From Neocallimastix lanati (nom. inval.) (taxonomy: Eukaryota > Neocallimastigomycota > Neocallimastigomycetes > Neocallimastigales > Neocallimastigaceae), in contig JACVTC010000144.1 in NCBI GenBank assembly GCA_016946835.1, positions 383,501 to 447,500 of the forward strand: a stretch of 64,000 nt of DNA. The letters run 5' to 3'. Shown here one piece after another: positions 1-20,668 of the stretch (the first letter of the stretch is position 1; each line of letters begins with the position of its first letter). Under the pieces are notes generated by a model, which was not told where the DNA came from, ran no database searches, and worked only from the letters and a program-made list of their open reading frames with translations. A program made the position numbers and the translations under genes.

Positions 1-700
1 GACACTTAAACCGTATAACACTTTATTTAATTTCAAAAAAAACATTACCATAATTAGGGTCGTTTTGAGGAATTGATGTATAAATTGATTTATATAGATC
101 AATATTATATATTGATTTTATGTTTAATTGAAATATATTCCAATGTAATTTTCGGCTATAGAAATGATAAAGTATTAAATTATATATTTTAATATATTTT
201 TAATATCCTTGGAATAGAAAACTTTTTCGAATGTAATTTTATATCCATTAATTATGCCATTAAATTTTCCAAATCCTTCAAATGTGCATGTAGATTTATT
301 TATACATTTCATAGTAAAATATATATATATATATTTTTGTAAAATTTTCCAAGATAGAAATATCATTTATGATATGTTCGCTGGATACTGTATCATGAAT
401 CCAAAATATGGTTTTAGCCATAGAGTTAACATATATATTTAGAAATATAATTTTCTAATAGAGTATTTGCATTTTAAGTTTGAAAAACAGTATCTTCTTT
501 CAATTTTTTTTTGGTTTATTTATTATGTGATTGCATTTAGTATAGCATTATTCAAAGTTATATCTAACTTGTTTCAAAAATTTGACTTAGATCCGTTATT
601 AATGTTGAGTCGTCCGATAATATCAATGTCCATTCGGTTATCAGATCATAGCTTTGTTCACTGTCAATGGAGATATATGTAGGAACGTATAGGGAATACA
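1..700 (-). pseudogene. Decayed Ty1/copia gag-protease relic
   Basis: On the minus strand, between about 440 and 175, the translation has the shape of a copia protease: a W-I-H-D-T-V-S block followed by an S-E-H-I-I-N-D stretch, then a G-F-G-K and VFYSKDIKN-like segment. In intact copia elements this reads W-x-x-D-S-G-A-S-x-H, then G-x-G and N-V-L-Y-V-P-x-L. The DSGA core is mutated to DTVS. Upstream on the minus strand (about 700-440) are frame-shifted pieces that could be the end of gag, including a possible CCHC remnant. No reverse transcriptase or LTR is visible before the window edge. The family call rests on motif order only. Confidence 0.55.
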
Positions 701-1039
701 GCCCCAGGCAGACATGTAACGACATGTGGAGGGGCGACGCTGTACTAGTATTAGTATACCAGTAAAAATCACACTTTAGTTATATCTATTATGATTATAA
801 TGAGAGATGGATACTCATTATATGTGTCTGAATTATTATTTTATTTCCAAATAATAAATATTTATAATTTAATATTTGTATTTATGAAATACAAATATTA
901 CTATAGTATATAATAAAGAAATAAAATATTTCATAAAATAAATATTGATATTGAAAATTGATCAAATCAATATTTATTTTTATATTAATTTTTTTTTTAT
1001 TTTTAAAATTTATTTTTAATTTATTTTACTTTTGTAAAG

Positions 1040-1081
<42 letters not shown>

Positions 1082-1199
1082 AAATATTAAGAGAATCTCC
1101 TTAATTTTAAAAATATAAATTTAATCTTTGTTTTGTTTTTATATATTTTATTTTATTTTATTTTATTTTTTATTTTTTAGAAAATAAAAATATAATCCC

Positions 1200-1235
<36 letters not shown>

Positions 1236-1707
1236 TAAAATAAAATAAAAATAAAAATAAAAAATTTTCAAACGCATATAATATTAATTATTTATTTATG
1301 TTTGGAAAATTTAAAATTAATGGATAATTGAAAAAAAAAAAAAAAAAGAAAAATGAATTAAAACCAATAAATAATAATTTAATAATTTTATTTTTGAAAA
1401 ATAATGGTTATATTTTATAGTATTTCCATAATATTTCATTTTATATATAATTAATCAATTATATATATAATTTATTTAATTTATTTTATTAATTAATTTA
1501 CATACAAATTTTTCATTTCAAGTTTAATTCATATTTTTATAAAATTTAGAAATATTAGAGAGTATTATAATTAAAAAAAAAAAAAAAATTCGTAATTGTT
1601 ATAATTGATATAAAACAACAACAACAATAATAATAAAAGACATACAAGAAATTGCTAAGTTAAAAAAAAAAAAAAAAATTGTTGGAGAAAAATAATTTAA
1701 TTTAATA
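701..1707. other. AT-rich intergenic region upstream of the CAF-1 gene
   Basis: No coding frame is supported. It holds a short GC-richer patch near 690-750, an A run at 1040-1078, a T run at 1199-1223 and several A runs up to 1680. The CAF-1 promoter must lie here, but the composition hides any recognisable element. Confidence 0.6.
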
Positions 1708-8850
<7,143 letters not shown>

Positions 8851-9481
8851 ATAGTAATAAAACAAAACAATAATAATAATAATAATAATAAGAAATAATT
8901 TAAATTATATGTATATGGTTTATTATTAATTGATATATTATATGTTAAAATGAATTTATATTTATTTTTTTTTTTTTAGGATATATTATATCAATTAGTA
9001 ATAAAATATATATATAATCTAATTAGTAAATCGAAATATAGAAAATAGAAAATAAATATTAAGAAAATATAGATTTAATTTAATTTAAATCTAAAAACTA
9101 TTATTATATATGTATATATTCTTGATATATTCATATATTATCATTTATATTTTAAAACATCTTTATTTTATTTAAGTATAACAAGAAAAAAAAATTATTT
9201 AGTATTTTTTTCATTAAATCTATTTCTTTTTTTTTTTTTTTTATTTTATTTTATTTTTTTTTTATCACTATTTTTAATATATATTATAATAATTGATCAT
9301 TAATCATTAATCTTTCTAAATTATTTATTAATATAATAATTAAAACACATTTTTTATAAAATAAAGTCAATAATAAAAACAAAAGTGTATATAATTAAAT
9401 AAATTAATAATAAATAAATAATAAATAATTATAAATAAATATTAGTAAATTATTGTAATAAATAATATTAATAAAAAAAAA

Positions 9482-9590
9482 ATACTACTACTACTACTAC
9501 TACAACTACTACTATTATACTACTACTACTATTACTACTACTACTATTATTACTACTACTACACTATTACTACTGCTACTACAACTAATA
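9482..9590. repeat. (CTA)n trinucleotide microsatellite
   Basis: Imperfect CTA/TAC repeats broken by ATT and GCT units. It is unlike the AAT arrays that dominate elsewhere in the window. Confidence 0.85.
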
Positions 9591-10042
9591 ATAATAATAA
9601 TAATAAAATTTTTAATATATTACGAAGGGTTTTTTTATTCACTTTTTATATATAAAATTTAACATTTTAAATAATGGTTCTTCATTAAAATTTTAATTAT
9701 AAAACTATGATATTCTTAAATTTATATAAATATATAATCAATAAAATAATAATTTAAATTTTTTAAATTAAAATTTATCGGAAAAATGAATCAATGAAAT
9801 TTTAGTATTAGAAAAAACAATATATAAAAAATATTTTCATTATTTCTTTTTATGTGTATATGAAAATAAAAATACTCATTAATAAGAATTTTTTTTTTTT
9901 ATTTTTTTTTATTTTTATTTCTTTATTATTTACATATATAATTTTTTATTTATATCTTTTATTTTAAATACATATATATAATAAACTATATAAACAATAA
10001 CAGATTTAAATAAGAAACAATAAATAAAGTAAATAAAAATAA

Positions 10043-10178
10043 TTAAAACAATTGAAACAAAGAAAAAAATAAAAAAAAAAAAAAAAAGCAAATTAACAAA
10101 TTATAAAAAATTAAAACAATTGAAACAAAGAAAAAAATAAAAAAAAAAAAAAAAAGCAAATTAACAAATTATAAAAAA
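10043..10178. repeat. Tandem 68-bp duplication
   Basis: Two consecutive 68-bp copies, each starting TTAAAACAATTGAAAC and ending GCAAATTAACAAATTAT plus A residues. They lie about 400 bp upstream of the membrane-protein gene. Confidence 0.85.
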
Positions 10179-10569
10179 TAAGATAAAAAAAAAAAAAAAT
10201 AAATATGAAATAAAAAAAAATAGAAATAAAAATAAAAATAAAAAATAAAAAAAATTAATATAATAAATTAATAAAAAAAAATAAAAATAAAAATAAAAAT
10301 AAAAAAAAAAAAAATTAATATAATAAATTACTAAAAATTAGATACTAATAATTATACTAATATACAATTATTAAAAGTGAATATTTATCAAAGTATTATT
10401 ATTTATTTATTAATAACTGAAATTAATTTTATAGATATCTAATAATAATAATAGTAATAATTGTATTCAGTTATTAAAAAAATATATTTTTCAATATATC
10501 AATATTAACCTCTTAATAACAAAAATTTGTTCCATAGTAAAACATTATAAAACATTATAGTAATTAAAT

Positions 10570-11274
10570 ATGGGAAAAGTTACAGATAGAAATGATTTAA
10601 TTATTGTTGGTATGCTTGGTAGCATATTATATGCTACAAGTGACTGGATTATGATGTACGGTGATCCAACATCATTAAGTGCTAAGTCTTCATGGTTTAC
10701 TAAAGGCACAGCTCAAATATCAGATTGGAGATATATTTTAGCAATGATATTATCTTATCCAGGTACAATTTTATATGCCATTGGGTTATTTTCTTTTGAA
10801 AGATATATTCCACAAGAAAAGCATAAAAAAATGTTTCATTGTTTAAATATTATTAATCTTACTACTTGGATGACATTACACTTAATTTTTATTATAATAA
10901 TGTATGCTTTTCATTTTATGATGACGAATGGTTATTCAGATGTAGCAATTCCAATTTCTGAAGCTTTATATACACATTTTTCATGGATTTTACCAATGAG
11001 CTTTTTATACATGTTTCCATTTTTCATTTACTTTTTCATACTTATCGTTACAGGTCGAACCACATTCAAAAGAAAAATGGGTTTTGCATATATGTTTCCA
11101 ATTGCAATTATTTCATTTATTATTGCTGGAATACTTCCAGATAGTGCATTTAAAAAAGGATTTATTAATGCTGCTGTAAATCAGAGCATATTTATATCAT
11201 TTTTCATTTTTTATTTACATAGTTATTTCATATCTATTTCTGGAAAAAAAACAAAGCCTTCAAAAAAAAAGTAA
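10570..11274 (+). CDS. Six-helix integral membrane protein, intronless, bacterial-type
   Basis: This 234-residue protein is intact and intronless. Hydrophobic helices fall at about 10-30, 54-76, 92-117, 134-160, 170-189 and 200-223, and the tail is basic (KKTKPSKKK). The first helix carries a conserved-looking SDWIM-x-YGD segment, and DWRYILAM precedes helix 2. This pattern recalls small uncharacterised membrane proteins of Firmicutes (DUF6796-like), but that match is from memory and not secure. No enzyme or transporter motif was recognised. The start ATG follows a long A-rich leader. The lack of introns next to a 23-exon gene fits acquisition from a bacterium, though short intronless genes also occur natively. 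Confidence 0.8.
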   Translation: MGKVTDRNDLIIVGMLGSILYATSDWIMMYGDPTSLSAKSSWFTKGTAQISDWRYILAMILSYPGTILYAIGLFSFERYIPQEKHKKMFHCLNIINLTTWMTLHLIFIIIMYAFHFMMTNGYSDVAIPISEALYTHFSWILPMSFLYMFPFFIYFFILIVTGRTTFKRKMGFAYMFPIAIISFIIAGILPDSAFKKGFINAAVNQSIFISFFIFYLHSYFISISGKKTKPSKKK

Positions 11275-13851
<2,577 letters not shown>

Positions 13852-15225
13852 ATGAAATTAGAATACTTTTTTTCCCTCTTAGGTTGTGCTGGCTCAACTT
13901 TAGCTTTAACTTCAAAGGAAATTACTAAAGAATTAGGACTTGGTTGGAATTTAGGTAACACCTTAGAAGCTTGTGGAGATTGGATTAACGGAAAAACTAC
14001 CAAGCAATATGAAACGGCTTGGGGTAATCCTGTAACCACCGAAGAAATGATTAAGGGTGTAAAGAGTTATGGTTTCAGTACAGTTCGTATTCCAGTTGCA
14101 TGGAGTAATCTTATGTCTTCTAATTATACTATTAGTCCTTTGTTACTTAATAGAGTTGAAGAAGTTGTCAATTACGTCGTCAAAAATGATATGTATGCTA
14201 TTGTAAACATTCATTGGGATAATGGCTGGTTCACAAAATTTGCTACTGATGGAGAAGAAGCTTTTATTAAATATAAAAGGATCTGGGGACAAATATCTGA
14301 ACATTTTAAGGATTATGATGAACATTTGATTTTTGAATCTTTAAATGAAGAAGGTTGCTGGGAATCAATTTGGAATAATTATTCAAATGAAGGTGATAAA
14401 CCTAAAGCTTTTGGTCTTTTAAATACTATTAATCAAAACTTTGTTGATATTTTCCGTAACTCTGGTGGATATAATGCTGAAAGATTCTTACTTTTAGCTG
14501 GTTATTGTACTGGTATTGATCACACTATCGATAAAAATTATATTCTTCCAAAAGATGATAAAGTTATGGTTTCTGTTCATTATTATGGCCCTTCCACTTT
14601 TACTATTCTTGAAGAAGATGCCGATTGGGGAAAAGCTGCTTATTATTGGGGTACTGAAGAAGAAATCAATAATATTACTAATGATCTTATCAAAGTAAAA
14701 ACTCATTTTGTTGATAATAATATTCCTGTTATTATTGGTGAATACGGTACTGCTACTACAAATAAGGATCCAGAAAGTGTTCGTAAGTGGTTAAGAACTG
14801 TTGCAGGAAAGGCAACAGAATTGGGTATATGTCCAATTGTTTGGGATGCTGGCCAATATTTTGATCGTAAAGCCTTAACTTTCAAAGATCCACAAATTGG
14901 AGAATTATACAAGGAATTATCTAGTGAATTAAATAAAAATAATGGAAAATCATCAAGTGAAGCCTGCTGGTCTGAACCTGATTATCCATGCTGTAAAAAC
15001 ACTTGCAATGTTATTCTTAATGATGGTTCAGAATGGGGTTCCGAAAATGGTGAATGGTGTGGTATTCCATCTTCTTGTAGTACTATGCAAAAGGCTGCTG
15101 ATTCATGCCCAGGATATCTTGATTATCCATGCTGTTCATCTTGTAACGTCATCTTAGTTGAAGACGACGGTAGCCGTTGGGGTGTTCAAGATAATAACTG
15201 GTGCAGTATTAAAAATAATTGTTAA
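13852..15225 (+). CDS. Secreted GH5 endoglucanase (subfamily 4-like) with two fungal dockerins
   Basis: This 457-residue enzyme would cut internal beta-1,4 bonds of cellulose or related glucans outside the cell. A signal peptide covers about residues 1-18. The GH5 domain (about 27-350) opens with GWNLGNTLEA and has NIHWDNGW, the SLNEE acid/base motif (Glu166) and the IIGEYGT nucleophile motif (Glu297). After a Ser-rich linker come two Cys-rich repeats, about 372-409 and 419-457, each with C-x-DYPCC-x-CNVI and a W-G core: the fungal dockerin (CBM10-type) of anaerobic-fungus cellulosomes. Two dockerins in tandem is the common arrangement. The gene is intronless and visibly GC-richer than its flanks, which fits the bacterial origin generally proposed for such genes. 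GH5_4 is inferred from the H-W-D-x-GW motif. Substrate range (cellulose, xyloglucan, lichenan) is not readable. Confidence 0.95.
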   Translation: MKLEYFFSLLGCAGSTLALTSKEITKELGLGWNLGNTLEACGDWINGKTTKQYETAWGNPVTTEEMIKGVKSYGFSTVRIPVAWSNLMSSNYTISPLLLNRVEEVVNYVVKNDMYAIVNIHWDNGWFTKFATDGEEAFIKYKRIWGQISEHFKDYDEHLIFESLNEEGCWESIWNNYSNEGDKPKAFGLLNTINQNFVDIFRNSGGYNAERFLLLAGYCTGIDHTIDKNYILPKDDKVMVSVHYYGPSTFTILEEDADWGKAAYYWGTEEEINNITNDLIKVKTHFVDNNIPVIIGEYGTATTNKDPESVRKWLRTVAGKATELGICPIVWDAGQYFDRKALTFKDPQIGELYKELSSELNKNNGKSSSEACWSEPDYPCCKNTCNVILNDGSEWGSENGEWCGIPSSCSTMQKAADSCPGYLDYPCCSSCNVILVEDDGSRWGVQDNNWCSIKNNC

Positions 15226-15885
15226 AATCTAATTAACTCATTAATCTTTTATAATTAAATATATAAATGAAACAAAAAAAAAAAAAAAAAAAAAAAGAAA
15301 AAAAAACTATTATTTATGTATTTTAAATTATATAATATATATCATTATACTATAATAAATTATATTTTTAATTAATATAAAATTAAATATTATATCTTAT
15401 TATACTATAATAAATTATATTTTTAGTTTTTATAAAATTAATTATGCAATTTAAAAAAAAAAATCAAAAAAAAAAAAAAAAAAATAAATAAAAAAAATCA
15501 AAAAAAAAAAAAAAAAAAAAAAAAAATAAATAAAAAAAATCAAAAAAAAAAAAAAAAAAAAATCGAGAAAAAAATTATTTATATATGATATATTAGTAAA
15601 TAAATTTATCATATTTATTATTATTAATTCTAATATTTAATAATAATGATAAAAAAATAAAATAATAAAACAAGTTAAACTTAATCATTAAAAAGATATA
15701 TGATTTTAAAATATTAAATAAATCATTAAAAGATATATAATTTTATAAATATTAAATAAATCATTAAAAGATATATAATTTTATAAATATTAAATAAATC
15801 ATTAAAAGATATATGATTTTATAAATATTAAATAAATCATTAAGAGATATATGATTTTATAAATATTAAATAAATTTTAGTTCAA

Positions 15886-15933
<48 letters not shown>

Positions 15934-16619
15934 AGTTTAATAGAAAAAATATTTTAGTATCCAATAGGAAAATTAATATAATTAAAATAATATAAAATGT
16001 ATAATTAATATAATTAAATAATACTAATACAGAATAATATAAATATTTTCAACCAATAGTAGTATTTACTTATATTTTTATAAAAATTTATATTATTAAA
16101 ATTTTAATATAAATTAAAATGTTAACATTTTGTTCAATAATCTATTAATATTAATAATGAAAAGTTGGATGATATTTTTGGAAAAAAATATATATATATT
16201 TAATTTTCATTTAATTAAAAAATTAATTCTCATAATAATTTAAAAAATATAATATTATTTATTTATTTATTTATTTAAAATATCTTATAAAATTGAAACG
16301 AAAATTAAATTTATTTTATATATTATATGGCTTTAAAAATAATAAAAATTTTAATTTTTAAAATAATATTTCAAAATTTATAAGTTAATATATTAAAGAT
16401 GATTATTCTTTTATAAGATTATAAGATTATATCAATTATGTTTATTTCATATTATGTGAATTGTAAAACATATTTCCTCTATTTTTTTTATTTTATTTAA
16501 TTTAATATCGATTAAAATATATATTGAATCATTTTTTCCATACAAAAATTTATATAATAATTAAATGTTTTCATTTATTTTATTTCATATTATTTAATAA
16601 AATTATCATGATATTCTTT
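15226..16619. other. AT-rich intergenic region with tandem repeats
   Basis: No gene is seen. It has A runs at 15270-15560, a near-duplicate pair of about 60 bp around 15345-15430, and five copies of a 39-bp unit at 15683-15875. From about 15950 it is featureless AT-rich DNA until the GH5 relic. Confidence 0.7.
15683..15875. repeat. Five tandem copies of a 39-bp unit
   Basis: The unit contains AAATCATTAAAAGATATAT followed by ATTTTATAAATATT. Copies differ by single changes such as ATATAATT versus ATATGATT. Confidence 0.85.
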
Positions 16620-17190
16620 CAAATTATTCTGCTGATTATACAATTAGTCCATTGTTACTTATTAAAGTTGAAGGAGTAATTAATTATGTTATTAAAAATG
16701 ATATGTATGCATTTGACAGCATTTATTGGGATTGTGAATGATTCATAAATTTTGGTACTATTGAAAAAATAGTATTTAGAAAATATAAGAAAGTATAAGA
16801 ACAAATTAAAAAATATTTTAAAGATTTTGACGAACATTTAATTTTTGAATCAATAAATGAAGGAGACTATTGGGATACTCTTTAGAATCGTTATTTCAAC
16901 TCTGGTAATAAATCTAATACCTATGAACTTTTAAATACTATTAATAAAAATTTTGTTAACAATATTCATAATTTTGGTATCAATACTCCAAAAGACATTT
17001 ACTTTCATCTTGTAACTGTACTTGTATTGATCTAATAGTTGATAAAGCGTATGTTCTTTCAAAGATTGATAAAATTATGGTTTCTCTTCAGTGTTATATC
17101 CCTTCAACTATTGCAATTCTTGAAGAAGATGTGGATTGGTACTAATTACCAAAGCATGAGTAAAAAGAACTTCAAAATTAAACAAAAAAC
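16620..17190 (+). pseudogene. Decayed GH5 cellulase copy (internal fragment)
   Basis: The plus-strand translation aligns by eye to about residues 89-260 of the GH5 enzyme at 13852-15225. Shared segments include DYTISPLLL, YVIKNDMYA, DFDEHLIFESINE, LLNTINKNFV and ILEEDVDW. The acid/base motif region survives as ESINEGDYW. Lesions are Trp-to-stop changes at three positions equivalent to parental Trp codons (TGA near 16739, TAA near 16796, TAG near 16884) and a frameshift near 16985. The signal peptide, the N-terminal third, the nucleophile region and the dockerins are gone; copia-like sequence follows directly. It is most simply a former tandem duplicate or close paralogue. Confidence 0.85.
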
Positions 17191-17960
17191 CTTCTAGCTT
17201 CAATAACATTAAGAAAAATAAATATAGTAATAATATTATAATAAAAGTTATTGTCACATATATGTTGCGAACGGACATTCCACAAAAAAAAACGACAATT
17301 CAATCTCAAAAACAGAGATAATAATAATATTAAAAAATCAAAATAATAGCAACAAAGAGAAGAAAAACCAGTAACAAGAGAAAAAACCATTGAATTATCT
17401 AGCAAATTCAAGAAACCATAATAATTATGACAATAAAATATTTTTAAAAAGTGAAGACTATTCTGATAATTCCAACAATTATGATGTAAACTTTGATTTT
17501 GAAGATGATAGAACACAAACGTATCAGAGAAAACAAAATAATAAAAAATTAATGAAAAATATATAATTTATTAGAGGTTATTCCAAATAATAATTTAAGA
17601 TTTTGATAATATAAACAATAAATTAATTAATTATATTATTCACAATGAAAAAATAGCAGATAATGTTACATGATTTTATGATACAGGTGCAGATGGACAT
17701 GTAACAAATGATAAATCTTTATTTATTAACTTCAAATATGAATCAATAAAGTTATTTTATGCATATGATTCGATTTGCCAATTTGAAGAATGTGGAACTT
17801 ACGAATATTTCATAAATAAGCAATACATTAAGCTATAAAAAAGCTTTTATTTCTAAAAATGCTAATAAAAATCTTATTAGTGGTATAGAACTTGCAAAAT
17901 AAATTATTATGGAAACAAAAAATAAAATAGCTAAAATATATTAATGATAATGAATGTAAT
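17190..17960 (+). pseudogene. Ty1/copia gag-protease relic
   Basis: Around 17250-17290 the frame reads Y-C-H-I-Y-V-A-N-G-H-S-T-K, which resembles a CCHC zinc knuckle that has lost one Cys. At 17665-17745 it reads stop-F-Y-DTGA-x-GHVTNDKSLF, the start of a copia protease with its Trp replaced by TGA (17671-17673). A frame with G-x-Y and a LISGIELAK-like end follows. No integrase or RT is seen. It abuts the GH5 relic and may have broken that gene. Confidence 0.65.
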
Positions 17961-18140
17961 GAAGAAGAAAATTATTATTATTATTGATATTTTCTTATAA
18001 AATTGTATTTTCTTTTAAAAAATTAATTTTGTTATTGGTAAGTTTCGTAATTATTTTTGAGTAAAATGTTAATTCTATTTGAATTGTTAATTTCGTTATA
18101 ATTAATTTCTTCATTTAAATTATTCTTTTCAATTTCATTA

Positions 18141-18290
18141 TTTTCAATTGAAATATTGTCTTCTGATAAGTTTTTGTTTTCTTCATTTATGTAATTATTA
18201 TCAATATAATTATTATTTTCAATTGAAATATTGTCTTCTGATAAGCTTTTGTTTTCTTCATTTATGTAATTATTATCAATATAATTATTA
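18141..18290 (-). repeat. 75-bp direct repeat encoding an Asn/Glu-rich 25-residue unit
   Basis: Two near-perfect 75-bp copies start at 18141 and 18216. On the minus strand they read as Asn/Glu/Ser-rich 25-residue units (SEDNISIENN followed by NYINEENK-like sequence). The frame lies just downstream of the LINE RT relic and may be its disordered tail after a frameshift. Confidence 0.7.
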
Positions 18291-18396
18291 TTTTTAATTA
18301 AATTTTTATTTTAATTATTATTTTCATTTGATAAATTATTATTGTTTATATTATTATTATCTTCATTGACGATTTCAATTAAATAATTGTCTTCAT

Positions 18397-20039
18397 TTAA
18401 AATATTGTACTCGTTAATGTTATAATACAATTTGAATCTTTCCATTTATCAAAACATTTGACTTGAGACAAAGCACACTTAGCTGACAATGGAGGAATAT
18501 TTAAATCTTTTGAAATAAAATATATATTAATAAAAGATTTAGCTTTTTGTAAACCTGCAATCCATCTTAATCCTTTATTAATTAATTTCTGAGTATTATT
18601 TGTTCTCTCTTTATTTGAACCAGGTAAAGGTGCAAAGTAAGAGACTTTACTAAGTACATAAGAGTTAATTATAATCTTCTTAAATGGAATAGAAATTTTG
18701 GAATTAGAAAGAAATTTACTTACAGAAAAGAGAGCTTTAGTAACTTTAGAGTTATATAATTTAATAATAGGGTTCAACGATAAGCTTTTATCAAATGGTA
18801 TACCTAAATAGGTATAGCATTTAGTTATTGGGATTGGTTGACCAGCAAGATGAAAAGTAGGATCTCTTTTATTTTGAAAAAGAGGTGTGTCTAGTTGAAT
18901 CACCATCGTTGCACATTTGTTAATTCCAAAATTCATCATATTAAATTGAGCCCATTCATTTACCTTCTTAAGCATTTTTTTTAACTTAGTTCTTGATGGT
19001 GCGCATAGAACAATATCATCAGCAAAGAGTCCACCACAGCATCTAGATTCGTCTAAAGGAATTCCAAATTCCGAAAAATCATTAAAAATGTTATTAATAA
19101 ATAGATTGAAGAGAATTGGTGATATTGGACAACCTTGTCTATCTCCTTTCATAATATTAAAAGATTCCGAATATTGATCATCAATTTTAACACTGACTTT
19201 GGAAGTCAAATATAGATTTTTTATAAATTGATAACATTTACCTCTAATGCCTAAAGCATCTAATTTATATAAAATATTACCTATTGGAACAGAATCATAT
19301 GCCTTTTTTAAATCTAGAAAAGCAAGGTAAGTTTCTTTATTATCATTTTTACGCCTTTGACAAATTTCTCGAATTGAAATAAATAAACTAACACTTTCTT
19401 CTTTATTACGAAATCCAAATTGCACTGGCCTAATAAAATTATTTTTAAGTCCATATTCCGAAATTCTTTTGGAGACTATTTTCGAAATGAGTTTTATACC
19501 ATTGTTAATCAGAGAGATGCCTCAATAATTCTTACAATCAGATAGATCATCTGCTTTTTTAGGAATAGATATAATACTTGCTTCATTCCATGTGCTAGGA
19601 AATCCTCCATTCCAAATTTATTTTGACAATATTTACTTTATAACGATTGGAATGTAAGAAGCTTTTAAGCTTTCTCAAAGCTTTGAATAATTAATGAAAC
19701 TGAGTAAATTGATCTAAATAAGCATCCAGCAAAGGGCAATCTGATCTGAGAGAGATTTAATATTTTCATATGGTAAATGTTTTGCAATTGAAATCTTCTT
19801 TACATACTCTGGGCAGTGGAATGCAGAGCCTTTGCTTTAATTTCATTATCAACGCTGATTGAAGTATTAATTAATTCTTTAACCATATCATCTGTTGATG
19901 TTTCATCAAATTTGGATTTAAGATTAATTGTTAAAACAGAAAAATAATTATGGGGTAATATATTTATATTCTGAGTATTACAAATATATTTAGACTTTGA
20001 AATTTTCTTAGGTTTATTAAAACAATATATATATTTCAT
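18397..20039 (-). pseudogene. Non-LTR (LINE) retrotransposon reverse-transcriptase relic
   Basis: An open stretch of 342 codons (19425-18397) has the non-LTR RT blocks in order: AFLDLKKAYDSV (about 35-46), KGDRQGCPISPILFNLFIN (about 93-111), catalytic FADD (about 134-137), then LGI and a C-terminal region. Upstream on the same strand, out of frame or across stops, are PSTWNEASIISIPKK and a NY-stop-GISL segment that should precede the palm; its stop is TGA where family members have Arg or Trp. The 79-codon frame 20039-19800 fits the linker between endonuclease and RT. The endonuclease domain, the poly-A tail and target duplications were not found. Dead copy. Confidence 0.85.
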
Positions 20040-20668
20040 ACAAAATTAAAAATTTTTATATTTAACCATATAAATGATAATATTATTTATACTCCTTTCA
20101 AAATTAATACTAAAAATATATTACAAAAAAATTATATTTATCTAAAATATATAACCAATTTTTATTATTCAAATTACACTAAATTTTTATTATAACTCAA
20201 ATTTAACACACCCATTAAATTTTTAATTTCGTTTATATTTTATGTAGATTTTTTCCAAACAATTTTACATTATTTTACTTTTTATTTATTTTTATTATTA
20301 TTTTCATTATTAATTTCTTTTTTAATTTTTTCTTTAATTATTATTTTTTTTCTATTTTTGTTTCTATTTTTGTATTTTTTTTTAATTTTTATTTATTTTT
20401 ATTATTATTTTATTATTATTTTCCATTTTAATTTTTATTTTGATTATTATTTTTTTATATTTTTGTTTCTATTTTTAAAATTATATTAATTAAATTAGTT
20501 TTAAAATTTACTTTTAATAATTAGTAAATTTTAATTAATTCTATTTTAAATAATATTTTAATAATCAAATGATTAAAAATCTTCTTTTCTTTTCTCTTGT
20601 TATAAAATCTTCTATGATCTTCAAATTTTCATTAAAATGAACTTTTTTTTTATATGAAATTAAGCTAC
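20040..20668. other. AT-rich spacer downstream of the MFS gene and upstream of the LINE relic
   Basis: Thymine-rich low-complexity DNA with no gene seen. It should contain the 3' UTR and termination region of the minus-strand transporter gene. Confidence 0.6.

Larger units (their letters stand above)
8851..10569. other. AT-rich intergenic region with simple repeats
   Basis: No gene is seen. It contains the 3' region of the CAF-1 gene, a (CTA)n/(TAC)n microsatellite at about 9482-9590, and an exact-looking tandem duplication of a 68-bp unit at 10043-10110 and 10111-10178. A-rich blocks lead up to the next gene. Confidence 0.7.

Noticed and set aside
175-682. Short plus- and minus-strand frames as host genes
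   Set aside because: Minus-strand sequence fits a decayed copia protease; the plus-strand frames have no protein-like pattern.
17178-17516. 112-residue minus-strand protein
   Set aside because: It lies antisense to the copia gag relic and is rich in His/Tyr/Phe as expected from the complement of Asn/Lys codons.
16739-19560. TGA read as tryptophan (alternative genetic code)
   Set aside because: Intact genes (GH5, CAF-1, MFS, Rpn) use TGG for Trp, and the relics show TAA and TAG at Trp positions as well as TGA.
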